A DNA stretch of 32,513 bases, taken from IMG/VR virus record IMGVR_UViG_3300044998_000044, positions 1 to 32,513 of that record, one strand, 5' to 3'. The position numbers and the translations under genes are program-made. Positions 15,288-24,916 of the stretch are shown here, piece after piece. The DNA is from a virus. The notes under the pieces were generated by a model. It had not been told where the DNA came from. It ran no database searches and worked only from the letters and a program-made list of their open reading frames with translations. How positions within the stretch are numbered: position 1 is the first letter of the stretch; every line of letters begins with the position of its first letter.

Positions 15288-15635
15288 ATGATGACAGCGA
15301 AGAAGAAAGAAGCGTCTTTCGACGACCTGTTCGTCTCGTCTGAGTTGCAGCATCGCGACGTCAAGCTGCCGAACGGGCAGACGCACAAGCTGCACTTCCG
15401 CGAAGTCGATTACGCCGAGTTCGTGCGGTTCATGACCGATCGCGCGTCCGACGACGAAGAGGTTCGCATCACGGCGCCGGCTCGCTTGATCGCAGCCAGC
15501 ATGTGCGACCCGGGCGGCGAGCCGGCGATCACGACCGAGAAGGCGCGCACGCTCAAGACCGCAGCTCTCAACGCCATCCTGCAGGCTGTTCTCGACGTCA
15601 ATGGCATGGGCACGGTGACGCAGGGAAACGGCTAA
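15288..15635 (+). CDS. Tail assembly chaperone G
   Basis: The product is 115 aa. It keeps the tape measure in solution during tail assembly and is not part of the virion. Its length, its position between tube and tape measure, and the slippery site close to its stop are characteristic of lambda G-type genes. The sequence has a short lysine-rich start, then a beta segment (VKLPNGQTHKLHFREVDYAE), then an alpha region. ATG at 15288 or 15291 is possible. Confidence 0.88.
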   Translation: MMTAKKKEASFDDLFVSSELQHRDVKLPNGQTHKLHFREVDYAEFVRFMTDRASDDEEVRITAPARLIAASMCDPGGEPAITTEKARTLKTAALNAILQAVLDVNGMGTVTQGNG

Positions 15636-15943
15636 AGGCGCAGGGCGAGGAGTTTTTTTGGCACATCCTCGCCCTCGCGCTCGGCGGGCGCACCGTTGCG
15701 GAATGGAAGCGCTCTATGACTCACGCCGAGTTCATGCGCTGGATGGATTTCTACGCGCTACGCCCGTTCGATGACATGCACCGGTACTACCGGCCGGCTG
15801 CGCTCGTGTCGTCGTCATTCTCCGGAGGCAAGCAGGTGCAAGAGCGTCTCGACTGGTTGCTGGACAACGCTCAAGCGTTCGTGCGCCCGGAGCATACCGC
15901 GGCTGATCGTCAGCTATTCGCTGCGATGGGGATCAAGAAATGA
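15288..15943 (+). CDS. Tail assembly chaperone G-T frameshift fusion
   Basis: The 218-aa G-T product is made by -1 frameshifting at GGGAAAC (15623-15629). Reading goes in the G frame to the AAC codon ending at 15629, then continues from that same base in the -1 frame (CGG CTA AAG). The T part (about 104 aa) contains EEFFWHILALALGGRTVAEW, then MRWMDFYALRPFDDMHRYYR. It has no good start of its own, which supports fusion. In lambda the G to G-T ratio is essential for tail length control, and the same logic probably holds here. The T frame ends 4 nt into the tape measure gene. Confidence 0.88.
15623..15629 (+). promoter_or_regulatory. -1 ribosomal frameshift slippery site GGGAAAC
   Basis: The heptamer fits X-XXY-YYZ, with codons GGA AAC in the zero frame, and lies two codons before the G stop. 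Slipping by one base gives an open T frame to 15943. Lambda uses the closely related GGGAAAG at the same place. Confidence 0.9.
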
Positions 15944-18900
15944 GCATCGGGTCCATTACCGTCGATCTTCTGGCGCGCACGGGGTCGTTTCAAACCGACC
16001 TCGATCGCGCCGGCAAGCATGCACAGCGGCGGATGCTGGAGATTGAGAAGGCGGTTGAGGCTGCGGCACGGGGCGTCGCAATCGCCATGACAGCAATCAG
16101 CGGCGCTGCCGTATCGATGGTGCGCAACGCCACAAATGCCGCTGACGAACTCAGCAAGATGAGCCAGCGCACTGGCGTGGCAGTGGAAGAATTATCACGT
16201 CTGAGTCATGCGGTCGGGCTCAACGATGCGTCGATGCAGGATCTCGAGCGCGGCCTGAAAAACCTTTCGACGCAGATGGATGCTGCGGCGAACGGCACGG
16301 GCGAGGCGGCGCGCTGGTTCTCGCAACTCGGTATCGAAATCAAAACCTCTGCCGGCCAGATGAGGCCGGTAGAAGAGGTGTTGCTCGATATCGCCGACGC
16401 ATTCCAGAAGATGCCGGATGGCGCTCAGAAGATGGCCGCCGCGAACGCGATGATGAGCCGCGCTGGGCAGGCGCTGATCCCGACGCTCAATGCCGGTCGC
16501 GATGGCATCAGCGCAATGGGCGATGAGCTAGTCCGATTCGGCGGCGAAGTCAGCACGACATTCGCACAAGCTGCTGTCGAGTTCAACGACAACCTCACGC
16601 GCATGAATGCGCTGCAGAAGAGCTTCGGGCTGGTGCTCGCAAATGAGACGGTGCCGATACTGAATGAGCTGACGAGCGCGCTCATTGCGATCGGCGAGGA
16701 AAGCGACATCGCAAGCCTCGCGTCTGCGGCGCTGCGCACAGTGCTTGAGACGATCATCGTAGTTGGCGCGAATGTTGCGTTCGTGTTCAAGGGCATAGGA
16801 ACCGAGATCGGCGGCATTGCCGCGCAACTGGCGGCACTCGCACGGCTGGATTTCGACGCATTCAGCGCGATCGGCCAGATGATGAAAGAGGACGCGGCTG
16901 CGGCTCGCGCGGAGCTGGATGCATTCGAGCGCCGTGTGCTCGGCGCCGCAGACGCCCACAAAGCGCTGTCATCCGTCCTGAGCGACGCGCGCCGTAAGAC
17001 CGTCGATCACAACGCCGCAGTAGAGCGCCTGATGTCGCTCTATCAAGCCGGCACGATCAATGCGAAGCAGTTTCAGACTGGCGCCGAGCAACTCGATCGC
17101 ATTTTCCGCGGCACGGGTCGATCAGCCGGAATCCTTTCCGATGGCATTGTTCGCACCGGCTCGTCCGCGAAGACCTCTGCGAAGGATGTCGACAAGCTCG
17201 GCGAGTTCATCAGCAACCTGTGGCGCGAGCAGGAGCGGGCGCAGGAGCAGCTTGAGCAGACGTTCGAGGGCTTGCGCCGTTCGTACGACTCCGTCTATTC
17301 GCAGCAGGCCCGGTTCGCCGAAGGCTCGCGCGTCCTCATTCAGGCATTCCGCAGCGGCCTAATCCCGTCAGTCGAAGAGCTGCAGCAGCAGATGATGATG
17401 CTGCGCGATTCGATCTACGAGGTCGAGGAGCCGATTCAGCGGCTTGTGGTGGAAGTCGATCCCGTAGCAGCAGCATGGGAAGAGGCTGGCAAGCGCATCG
17501 ATGAGGCGTTTGCGAACGCTTGGAAAGGCGCGTTCGACAGCTTCAAGTCGTTCTCGGATCAGATCAAGGATGCGTTCAAGTCGCTGCTCGGCGAACTGGC
17601 GCACATGGCGATCACGCGGCCGATTCTGGTTCGCATGGGCGTACTCAGCGGCGGGATGGGAGCGGCTGGCACTGCTGCGGCATCTGCTGGCGGCGGGGCT
17701 TCTTTCGGGCTGCCGGGCATCGGATCGTTCCTTGGTGGCGGACTGCTGTCAGCCGGTAGCGCACTCGGCGCCGGGACTGCTGCAGGCGGATTCTTGACGG
17801 GAATGGGCACAGCATTTTCGTCTGGTGCCGGCCTGTTTGGCACCGCGAGCGCAGGCGCTTCATTGCTTGGCGCTGCTGGCGGAACGGCTACTGGACTCGG
17901 GATGATTGCCGGCGCAGCGCTGCCGATCGTCGGGGCAATTGGATTGCTCGGCGGACTGTTCGGCGGCCGCGAACGCCCCACCAACTTCTGGCAAGGCACG
18001 GACATCGATGTCGCCAGCGGCTCGATCCGTCAGACCGGCTCGTTCGACCCATCATCGCGCCGCTTCAATCAAGCGAACCGTACCGCCGCGGATGAACTAG
18101 GCAGCTACCTCCTGACACTCACGCAGCAGCTATCCGGCCTATCCGGCACATCGCCCATCGATCAGCTCGCAGTCGGCGTCGGCAGTCGTGACAAGCATTT
18201 CACGATCAACGGCGTAAAGACCGAGCTGCCGCGCGCGAGCATCGACGAGCTGGTCAATACCGTCGTCGGCGAGATCGTCGATAGCTTCGGCGACGACCTG
18301 CCGGAGCAGTTCCGCGCCGTGCTCGAGTCAATGACCGACGAGGGCGATCGCGCGCTCGAAATGCTCGCGATGATGCAGGACGAGTTTTCGGCGCTGAGCA
18401 CCGAGAGCGAGCGATTCGAGCGTGCGCAGCGTGATATGAGCCGGGCCTTCGACGGGCTCGGCGTGACGATGCCGCGCTCGGTCGATGAGTTCAAGCGCCT
18501 CGCCGCTGGAATCGATCTGACGACGACAGAGGGTCGAGACCTGTACGCCGGCCTGTATCAGCTCGCGCCGGCATTCCAGCAGATCGCGTCCGTCGTCGAT
18601 CAGGTTTTCGACTCGATCAGCCGCACAACCGCGCAATCGATCCGCGACATCGAGCTGTCGGTGCTCGACAGCGCCGGCAAGTACGGCTATCTCGACGCAG
18701 AGACTGACCGCCTGCTCGGCGAGCTGACGCAGGCCACGGCGCCCGACGACATCAATCGTCTGTTCGAGTCGATCAATCGCAACATCACCACGGCATTCGG
18801 TCTACTGGATTCAGGCGAGCAGAAGCGGCTCGCAACGCAGTTCATCGATCGGCTACTGGAAGCCGAGTCGATCGCGCAATCGCGGTTGTCGGTGTCTCCG

Positions 18901-19116
18901 ATCGAGGATCGTACGGCCGATGAGCAGGCCGCTGCTGCGACGGCACAGCGAGAGGCCGCAGAGATGCAGCGTGCCGCAGCGCGTGAGCAGCACGAAGCGG
19001 CTGCAGAGGCGCGACGTGTCGCCGAGCGTCTCGAGGCTGCGCTGCGCTCGATCCCTGACCGCATCACCGTGGATAACCGGATGCAGATCGTTGCGTCGGA
19101 GGTCGGCGTCCGATGA
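15940..19116 (+). CDS. Tape measure protein
   Basis: The product is 1058 aa, the longest in the tail operon after the tip protein. It sets tail length and passes into the cell with the DNA. The N-terminus (MSIGSITVDLLARTGSFQTD) with long helices and MSQRTGVAVEELSRLSHAVG is typical. Residues ~565-680 are a Gly/Ala-rich hydrophobic zone with possible membrane segments. The C-terminus is an Ala/Glu/Arg coiled coil. The ATG overlaps the T stop (ATGA). At about 146 nm per 1000 residues, as in related tails, the tail would be roughly 150 nm long. Confidence 0.93.
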   Translation: MSIGSITVDLLARTGSFQTDLDRAGKHAQRRMLEIEKAVEAAARGVAIAMTAISGAAVSMVRNATNAADELSKMSQRTGVAVEELSRLSHAVGLNDASMQDLERGLKNLSTQMDAAANGTGEAARWFSQLGIEIKTSAGQMRPVEEVLLDIADAFQKMPDGAQKMAAANAMMSRAGQALIPTLNAGRDGISAMGDELVRFGGEVSTTFAQAAVEFNDNLTRMNALQKSFGLVLANETVPILNELTSALIAIGEESDIASLASAALRTVLETIIVVGANVAFVFKGIGTEIGGIAAQLAALARLDFDAFSAIGQMMKEDAAAARAELDAFERRVLGAADAHKALSSVLSDARRKTVDHNAAVERLMSLYQAGTINAKQFQTGAEQLDRIFRGTGRSAGILSDGIVRTGSSAKTSAKDVDKLGEFISNLWREQERAQEQLEQTFEGLRRSYDSVYSQQARFAEGSRVLIQAFRSGLIPSVEELQQQMMMLRDSIYEVEEPIQRLVVEVDPVAAAWEEAGKRIDEAFANAWKGAFDSFKSFSDQIKDAFKSLLGELAHMAITRPILVRMGVLSGGMGAAGTAAASAGGGASFGLPGIGSFLGGGLLSAGSALGAGTAAGGFLTGMGTAFSSGAGLFGTASAGASLLGAAGGTATGLGMIAGAALPIVGAIGLLGGLFGGRERPTNFWQGTDIDVASGSIRQTGSFDPSSRRFNQANRTAADELGSYLLTLTQQLSGLSGTSPIDQLAVGVGSRDKHFTINGVKTELPRASIDELVNTVVGEIVDSFGDDLPEQFRAVLESMTDEGDRALEMLAMMQDEFSALSTESERFERAQRDMSRAFDGLGVTMPRSVDEFKRLAAGIDLTTTEGRDLYAGLYQLAPAFQQIASVVDQVFDSISRTTAQSIRDIELSVLDSAGKYGYLDAETDRLLGELTQATAPDDINRLFESINRNITTAFGLLDSGEQKRLATQFIDRLLEAESIAQSRLSVSPIEDRTADEQAAAATAQREAAEMQRAAAREQHEAAAEARRVAERLEAALRSIPDRITVDNRMQIVASEVGVR

Positions 19117-19619
19117 GCCGCACTCTCACCACCGCGATGGGTGACGCCGTCGCGGCTACCGTCACGCGGCCCGGCCATCTGATCGAGATCGGATTCACGA
19201 CGCCGATCCGCTATTCCACGGTCGGCGATGTCGAGTGGAACGGCAATACGTGGATCGGCAATCGATCTGTCGAGCTGCGCGGCATCTCGGACGCCGGCGG
19301 CACGATGACGTTCGGCAACATCGATGACGCCTTCGCCGCGCTCGTGCTCGGCTCAGGCATCGCCGGGCTGATGGTGCGGGTGTGGTCGGCCGATGCAACT
19401 GCTCTTGCCGATGCCGATCCGGTGCTGATCTTCGACGGTGAAGCCGACGAGGCCGAAGTGGACATCGAGCGCGTGACGATCCGGCTCGCTGCGCAGAGCG
19501 CATCCACGCTCTATAGCCCGCGCCGCTTCATCGGCCCATCAGCCGGGTTCAATCAGCTCGTGCCGGCCGGCTTTGTGCTGAGCGTCGGCACACAGAAACT
19601 CACCCTGGAGCGCTGGTAA
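19113..19619 (+). CDS. Minor tail protein (distal tail/L-like position)
   Basis: The product is 168 aa. Beta-rich sequence with HLIEIGFTTPIRYSTVGDVE, ELRGISDAGGTMTFGNIDDA and a C-terminal block with LYSPRRFIGPSAGFNQLVPA resembles phage tail-tip proteins of the DUF1833/DUF2163 kind. I cannot be sure which family it belongs to. It follows the tape measure directly, with GGAGG at 19099-19103, and lies where lambda M and L act to join tape and tip. Confidence 0.75.
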   Translation: MSRTLTTAMGDAVAATVTRPGHLIEIGFTTPIRYSTVGDVEWNGNTWIGNRSVELRGISDAGGTMTFGNIDDAFAALVLGSGIAGLMVRVWSADATALADADPVLIFDGEADEAEVDIERVTIRLAAQSASTLYSPRRFIGPSAGFNQLVPAGFVLSVGTQKLTLERW

Positions 19620-19949
19620 ATGGCGACCTACCCGAGCGTCACGCAGACGGCGCGCTCGCGCATGGATATTGCCGACGACATCCGGCAGGAGCGCGCGACG
19701 AACGGCACGATCCGGGCGCGGGCGATGTGGGACACCGAAAAGCGGGCGTGGTCAGTCGATCACGTTGCGACCGCCGCTGAAGCCGAGACGCTGCGCCAGT
19801 TCTACGCCGACAACAGGACGGTGACGTTCGACTTCATCTGGCGCGGCGACTTGCAGACCTACACGGCAATGTTCGCCGGCCCGCCGCGATTCGAGCCGAT
19901 CGATAGTCGGGCGCTGTGGCGCGTCACCGTGGAGATCGTCGAAGCATGA
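19620..19949 (+). CDS. Minor tail protein
   Basis: The product is 109 aa. The sequence TRARMWDTEKRAW-like (IRARAMWDTEKRAWSVDHVA) with LRQFYADNRTVTFDFIWRGD resembles small tail proteins that sit at the tail tip in lambdoid-like phages. Its ATG directly follows the stop of the previous gene, and its own stop overlaps the tip gene by 4 nt. No enzyme motif is visible. I infer a tip-assembly role from position. Confidence 0.72.
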   Translation: MATYPSVTQTARSRMDIADDIRQERATNGTIRARAMWDTEKRAWSVDHVATAAEAETLRQFYADNRTVTFDFIWRGDLQTYTAMFAGPPRFEPIDSRALWRVTVEIVEA

Positions 19950-22900
19950 CGACGATGAAGTTCTTGCCGGCGGCCCGCTGGACGACGACCGCCCCGGCGC
20001 CGCGGCAATCGCTCACGGGCACCGCACGGCCGGCGTCCGAACGGCAGATGACGCTTGCCGCCGAGAATGCGCCGCTGCGCATCACCTACGGCCGTGACCG
20101 GATCGGCGCGCAGATCGCCAACGTGCTGCTGCATGCCGGCTACTACGTCGTGCAATGCGTGTGGGGCGAAGGGCCCATCGATGCCGTCGAGAGCGTGACA
20201 TTCGCGGACGCGGCAGTGCCGGCCGGTGTGCAACAGCAGCACTACACCGGCACGGCTGGGCAGACGGTCAATAGCTGGCTCGTCGATGCGTTCGCGGAGA
20301 AAGCGGTGGTCTATGAGGACGCGCTGCCGTACGTCGCATACAGTGTCTTCCGGATTCCGATCGCGACAGAAGGGGACTGGTCGCGCATCACCGCAGTGAT
20401 CCGCGGGCGGCTGCTGTACGACCCGCGCACCGACACAACCGCATACAGCACGAATCCGGCGCTCGCGCTCGCCGACTACCTCGGTCATGCCCGCTATGGC
20501 GCCGGACGCACGATCGACTGGACATCCGTCGATGCTCCGGCCGATGCCTGTGACGAGCAGATCAACGGCCGCGCCCGCCGCGCGATCGGCTACACGATCG
20601 ATGCTGTTGCGCCGGTCGAGGACCACATCGAGACGCTGCGCACCTACGCCGGCTGTCTGCGCCCGATCATCGGCCCGAGCGGCTGGCGACTGATCGCCGA
20701 CCGCCCGGCATCCGTCGTCAAGCACTACGACCACGCGGCCGGCGACATCCTCACTATCAGCCCGATCCGCAAGCGCGGCGTGCGCGACACCCCGACGCTG
20801 ATCCGGCTCACATGGACCGATACGTCGCAAGTGCCGTGGCGCGACGTGCCGACCATCGTTGCTCTGCCGGGCGTGATCGAAGGAACGCATCCGCGGCGCG
20901 AGTCCGACATCCCGCTTCCGGGCATCCGTGATGCGTCGCAAGCCGAGCGCGAGGCAGTCGAGCGGCTGAACAAGCTCACGCTTGAGGACATCGGCTGCGA
21001 GCTGGAGGTCTTTGACGACGGCGTAGAGACCGAACCCGGCGATGTCGTCACCGTCTCGCATCCGGTCGGGCTGTCCGAAAAGCCCATGCGCGTGCTCGGC
21101 GTCGAGGGCGCGCATGGACGCTATCGGCTGACGCTCGCCGAATACGACCCGGCGATGTACTCGGACGAGATCGTCACTGACCCGACGTTCCCGGATACGT
21201 CGCTGCCGAGCCCGACCGCACCGGTCCCGCCGACCGGCCTGACGCTGACGGAAGAATTGTTCCAGAAGCAGACCGGCGTCTATGCCTCGCGCGTGCGTGT
21301 GTCCTGGACTGCGCCTGCTGATTTCCCGCACGTCGATTCGTACCGCGTCATCGGCTACGTGGATGGCGAAGCGGTATTCAACGGCACCGCACAGTACGGC
21401 GCAACGGAGTGGCCGAGCCCGGAAGTCGAGGAAGGTGTTCTGCACACGATCGAAGTGCGCACCGTCTCGACGGTCGGCATCCTGTCCGACCCGGTATCCG
21501 ACACGATCGAGCCGCTGGGCAAATTCCTGCCGCCGGGCGACGTGCCGCAGATCACCGGCAGCTACGAGGCCGGTGTGATCCGTCTGCGATGGCAGGCCGC
21601 AGTCGATATCGACATCTGGCGCTACGAGCTGCGATCCGGAGCCTCTGGTGTCGCGTGGGCGGATGCAGACCTCGTCGATCGCGTGGATGGACTGCGCATC
21701 GAACTGACCGGCTACCCGCTCGGCACGCATGCGTTCATCGTTCGCGCGCTCGATTCTGTCGGCCTGTACTCACTCAACGATGCCCGTGTGGATATCACAG
21801 TCGGCGCTCCGGCGGCAGTGACCGGATTCACCGGATTCGAGGTCGGCGGCGAGGCTCGGTTGAGCTGGAATGCCGTGCCCGGCATCGGCGTGGCGAACTA
21901 CGAGATTCGCTACGGCACGACATCTGTGACGTGGGACGACGCGACGCTGCTCAATCGCACCGACACGCTGCGGCTTGTGTCTCGCGACGTGCCGGAAGGG
22001 ACGTGGAAGTTCCTGATCAAGTCCATTTCCGTTGAGGGCTTCTTTAGCGAGACGGCGGCGACGGTCACGTTCGACGTGACCCGCGACAGCGCGGCGTTCC
22101 TCGTCGATACCGCGGAGTTCGACTCGCCGACGCTCAGCAACATGGCGGAATACCGGCTCGGGCGGACGGATACGGTGCGCCGATTCGTGACTGAGGACGG
22201 CGTCGCGTGGGGAACGAAATTCGCGAATGCGATGAGTACCTACACGAACCCACTCTATACGTACGGCAACGTGACTTCGTCTTGGACTTCTGAATCGTAC
22301 GACTTCGGCCAGTCGCTTTCGGGCAACTGGTCGGGGACATTCGATGCAGCGGCGGTTGCCGGAACGATCAGTAAGGCAATGGAGGTCGGGCCGGATGGCT
22401 CGAGTTGGACGGCATACGAATCGCTGACGGCAAAGACCGGAGCGCGATTTGCGCGGCTCAAGGCGAGTGCTGAGAGCGGAAGCTTTTTGCACGTCACATT
22501 GCCGACCGCTCAGGTGCGGATTGACGCCGTGCCGCGCGAGGAAACGGGATTCGTCACGACGCTTGCGAGCGGCGGGGCATTGGTCCAACTCGGCATTGAG
22601 TACGGCGCGGCGCAGTCGATTTCGCTGGCGTCTAGGGGCACCGCATCTCGGACGAGTGTGTATGACCGGGTGCTGGTGGCGCCGGCGACGGGGCTGCAGT
22701 TGAGCAACACTGTCGGCGCAGGGGGCGGCAATCGATTCGTGTATTGGCAGATCAGCAACGCCGGCGGGCGCGTGATCCAACCCGGCGACCATCTCGAATA
22801 CGACGTGTTCATCGTCAAGAAAACTGGCACATTAAACCCGGGCGGCATGGAAATTGATCTCGTGGCAGCGCCATCGGATTTCCGTGGGCAGGCCTCGGCC

Positions 22901-23266
22901 AACGACCCCATCACAGGGGCGATCCACGTCCCAAATAGCAGTGCCCCGGTGGGGCAGTGGTTCAGCCGCAAACACAGCTTGGTGGCCGGCGTCGGCGTCG
23001 CAATCAACCGCGTCAATCTCGTGAATGAAGCGGACGAAGCGGGTGAGTATGCAGCCGTCTATCGCAATATCCGCATCACCGACGGGGCAGGCAATACGCG
23101 ACTTCAGCTTTGGACCAGTGGTGAGCCAAGTTTTAACCAAAACGCATATCAGACCGGGCAAGTGCAAGTGCAGTGCGGCCCGTCCAACTCCTTCCTCGTC
23201 TATCAATTCGACTCCGGCGGCACGCAAGTAGCAGGCAGTGCATCTTGGACATTTAAGGGCGTCTGA
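19946..23266 (+). CDS. Tail tip / host-specificity protein (J-like)
   Basis: The product is 1106 aa from the ATG at 19946, with an earlier in-frame start at 19916 inside the previous gene. Residues ~30-400 are the conserved tip-hub region (PLRITYGRDRIGAQIANVLL; VAYSVFRIPIATEGDWSRIT; RAIGYTIDAVAPVEDHIETL; FDDGVETEPGDVVTVSHPVG). Three fibronectin-III-like modules follow at about 423-520, 528-620 and 621-713. The C-terminal ~390 residues are beta-rich and include a lectin-like part. In J-like proteins the C-terminal region carries receptor binding. It forms a tail tip fibre on the outer surface of the virion. Confidence 0.88.
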   Translation: MTTMKFLPAARWTTTAPAPRQSLTGTARPASERQMTLAAENAPLRITYGRDRIGAQIANVLLHAGYYVVQCVWGEGPIDAVESVTFADAAVPAGVQQQHYTGTAGQTVNSWLVDAFAEKAVVYEDALPYVAYSVFRIPIATEGDWSRITAVIRGRLLYDPRTDTTAYSTNPALALADYLGHARYGAGRTIDWTSVDAPADACDEQINGRARRAIGYTIDAVAPVEDHIETLRTYAGCLRPIIGPSGWRLIADRPASVVKHYDHAAGDILTISPIRKRGVRDTPTLIRLTWTDTSQVPWRDVPTIVALPGVIEGTHPRRESDIPLPGIRDASQAEREAVERLNKLTLEDIGCELEVFDDGVETEPGDVVTVSHPVGLSEKPMRVLGVEGAHGRYRLTLAEYDPAMYSDEIVTDPTFPDTSLPSPTAPVPPTGLTLTEELFQKQTGVYASRVRVSWTAPADFPHVDSYRVIGYVDGEAVFNGTAQYGATEWPSPEVEEGVLHTIEVRTVSTVGILSDPVSDTIEPLGKFLPPGDVPQITGSYEAGVIRLRWQAAVDIDIWRYELRSGASGVAWADADLVDRVDGLRIELTGYPLGTHAFIVRALDSVGLYSLNDARVDITVGAPAAVTGFTGFEVGGEARLSWNAVPGIGVANYEIRYGTTSVTWDDATLLNRTDTLRLVSRDVPEGTWKFLIKSISVEGFFSETAATVTFDVTRDSAAFLVDTAEFDSPTLSNMAEYRLGRTDTVRRFVTEDGVAWGTKFANAMSTYTNPLYTYGNVTSSWTSESYDFGQSLSGNWSGTFDAAAVAGTISKAMEVGPDGSSWTAYESLTAKTGARFARLKASAESGSFLHVTLPTAQVRIDAVPREETGFVTTLASGGALVQLGIEYGAAQSISLASRGTASRTSVYDRVLVAPATGLQLSNTVGAGGGNRFVYWQISNAGGRVIQPGDHLEYDVFIVKKTGTLNPGGMEIDLVAAPSDFRGQASANDPITGAIHVPNSSAPVGQWFSRKHSLVAGVGVAINRVNLVNEADEAGEYAAVYRNIRITDGAGNTRLQLWTSGEPSFNQNAYQTGQVQVQCGPSNSFLVYQFDSGGTQVAGSASWTFKGV

Positions 23267-23268
23267 AA

Positions 23269-23631
23269 ATGACATACACGCAATTCGACAATACGAAGCC
23301 ATCAGCGAGCGTCAATGGCACGACATTCGCAACGGATGCACGGGCACAGCTTGCGGCACTGCGCGATGCGGTGGTGCTTGGCAATATGGCAGGATGGGCC
23401 TACTCCAAATCCGGTGGTACGGCGGAACAGCCGACTACGATGCTATTTAGCAAGGGCACTGAGCGACTGCGTGCCCAATTGACATGGGGCACGAGCGGCG
23501 GCGTTGATGGCAATGTCACACAAATGATCCTCTCGTATAGCAACAATAGCGGGTCGTCATACGACACGATCGGCACGCAGACGATCAACTATGACACTGC
23601 CGGAAATGTAACGACTACTAGCTGGGGATGA
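23269..23631 (+). CDS. Small tail-tip associated protein
   Basis: The product is 120 aa. It begins MTYTQFDNTKPSASVNGTTF, then RAQLAALRDAVVLGNMAGWA, and ends in a Gly/Ser/Thr-rich beta region. Similar short proteins with the NG-T-x-x-x-x-x-R-x-NL-x-ALRDA pattern follow J-like genes in many phages. They probably cap or decorate the tail tip. The next gene starts 4 nt before its stop. Confidence 0.65.
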   Translation: MTYTQFDNTKPSASVNGTTFATDARAQLAALRDAVVLGNMAGWAYSKSGGTAEQPTTMLFSKGTERLRAQLTWGTSGGVDGNVTQMILSYSNNSGSSYDTIGTQTINYDTAGNVTTTSWG

Positions 23632-24368
23632 TTATGTTTGCAATGCTTGCCGGGGTTCCCGGAAAACTCAAGACGCTGTTGGATCGGCTCACCGCAGCAC
23701 GTGCGACGAAGCTGGATAACATTGACGCCACGGTGTCCAGTCGCATGCCCGGAACGACGACGCACCGGGACCGGATTGACGCCAATATCAGTTCTTGTAT
23801 GCCGGGAACCACGACGCACCGCGACCGGATTGACACGACGATCAGCAGTCGTGCACCGGCTTCGACGGCGTTGAGCAATGCGACATGGACCGATGCGCGC
23901 GCAGCGCTACAGGACCGATTGGGCCTCCTGCCCACCGCCGACGGCCTGGCGCCGATTGCCGGCGGCCTGTACCCGCCAACGTCGAGCGTCAGCGGCGCGA
24001 CCCCCTCTCTGAATGGATTCACGACAGGCGGTTCGAGATCGAGCGTGGGTACCACGACGATCATCGACATCACCGGCGCCGGCGTGCTCCAGTACGCCGC
24101 CCTGCAGTGCACTACAGCGGGTACCATCAACCAGAACATCGCTGCGGAATTGCGCGTGACCATCGACGGCGTGGCGCACTCGGTCAGTCTGTCGACGACT
24201 GCGCAGGGCGCGAACTTCACGCGCTATCTGGTCGGCTACATCAACGGGGCGGTCGTCGCGCTCGATCAGGTTCCGTTCAATGTGTCGCTGCGGATCGAGT
24301 TGATCGTCACCGCATGGGCGGTCGGCGGCACGGCGTTTGCGCTCACCAAGCTGCGCAGGGTGGCGTGA
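23628..24368 (+). CDS. Tail fibre-like protein with coiled-coil repeats
   Basis: The product is 246 aa. Residues ~10-85 form a heptad-like stalk (LLDRLTAARATKLDNIDATV) with two near-identical 18-residue units, SSRMPGTTTHRDRIDANI and SSCMPGTTTHRDRIDTTI, followed by a third partial. Residues ~110-246 are a beta-sandwich-like head (STSIVDITGAG-like TTTIIDITGAGVLQYAALQC). It is probably a trimeric side fibre. Starts at 23628 or 23634 are both possible. It ends in a one-base overlap with the DUF4376 gene. Confidence 0.7.
   Translation: MIMFAMLAGVPGKLKTLLDRLTAARATKLDNIDATVSSRMPGTTTHRDRIDANISSCMPGTTTHRDRIDTTISSRAPASTALSNATWTDARAALQDRLGLLPTADGLAPIAGGLYPPTSSVSGATPSLNGFTTGGSRSSVGTTTIIDITGAGVLQYAALQCTTAGTINQNIAAELRVTIDGVAHSVSLSTTAQGANFTRYLVGYINGAVVALDQVPFNVSLRIELIVTAWAVGGTAFALTKLRRVA
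23736..23843 (+). repeat. Two 54-bp tandem units in fibre stalk
   Basis: Units 23736-23789 and 23790-23843 encode 18 aa each and differ at several nucleotides and at four residues. The conserved core is MPGTTTHRDRID. Confidence 0.8.
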
Positions 24369-24916
24369 TGTACCGCATTCATCCGGGCGCAGGCGTCATT
24401 CGCACGAGCGACGGCGCCCACATCACGCGCACGCATCCTGACTGGCCGGACTATCAAGCGTGGGTCAAGGCGGGCAATACGCCTGACACAGCGGAAGCGC
24501 CCGTACGCGACATCGCCGCCGAACGAGAGCGCATGTGGTCGCAGATCAAGCAGATGCGTGATCGCCGAACCCTGCAAGGCGGGTTCCCGGCGGCCGGCGC
24601 GTGGTTCCACTCCGACCTCAAGAGCCGCAGCCAGCAGCTCGGGCTCGTGATGATGGGGGCGTCGATTCCGGCCGGGCTCGCGTGGAAAACGATGGATGGC
24701 TCGTTCGTCGAAATGACGCAGGCGCTTGCCGGCGAGATATTCGCGGCTGCCGCAGCACAAGAGCAAGCGACATTCGCCGCTGCCGAGGCGCACAAAGCTG
24801 CGATGGAAGCTGCCGACCATCCGCTGCAGCACGACTACTCACGAGGCTGGCCGATCGTATTCGGCGAGACGCAGGCCGATCAAGACCCGCTACCGGAGGA
24901 GCCCTATGTCGAATGA
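24368..24916 (+). CDS. DUF4376-domain tail fibre accessory protein
   Basis: The product is 182 aa. The N-terminal part is typical of tail-fibre assembly-type proteins (GAGVIRTSDGAHITRTHPDW). Residues ~58-155 match the DUF4376 pattern: MWSQIKQMRDRRTLQGGFPA, AWFHSDLKSRSQQLGLVMMG, then TMDGSFVEMTQALAGEI. This domain follows fibre genes in many phages, and its molecular role is not established. The ATG shares a base with the fibre stop, and the end overlaps the next gene by 11 nt. Confidence 0.8.
   Translation: MYRIHPGAGVIRTSDGAHITRTHPDWPDYQAWVKAGNTPDTAEAPVRDIAAERERMWSQIKQMRDRRTLQGGFPAAGAWFHSDLKSRSQQLGLVMMGASIPAGLAWKTMDGSFVEMTQALAGEIFAAAAAQEQATFAAAEAHKAAMEAADHPLQHDYSRGWPIVFGETQADQDPLPEEPYVE

Noticed and set aside
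19859-21730. Long minus-strand open frame (623 codons) opposite the tail tip gene
   Set aside because: It is an antisense frame kept open by GC-rich codon use; the plus-strand J-like protein is clearly the real gene.
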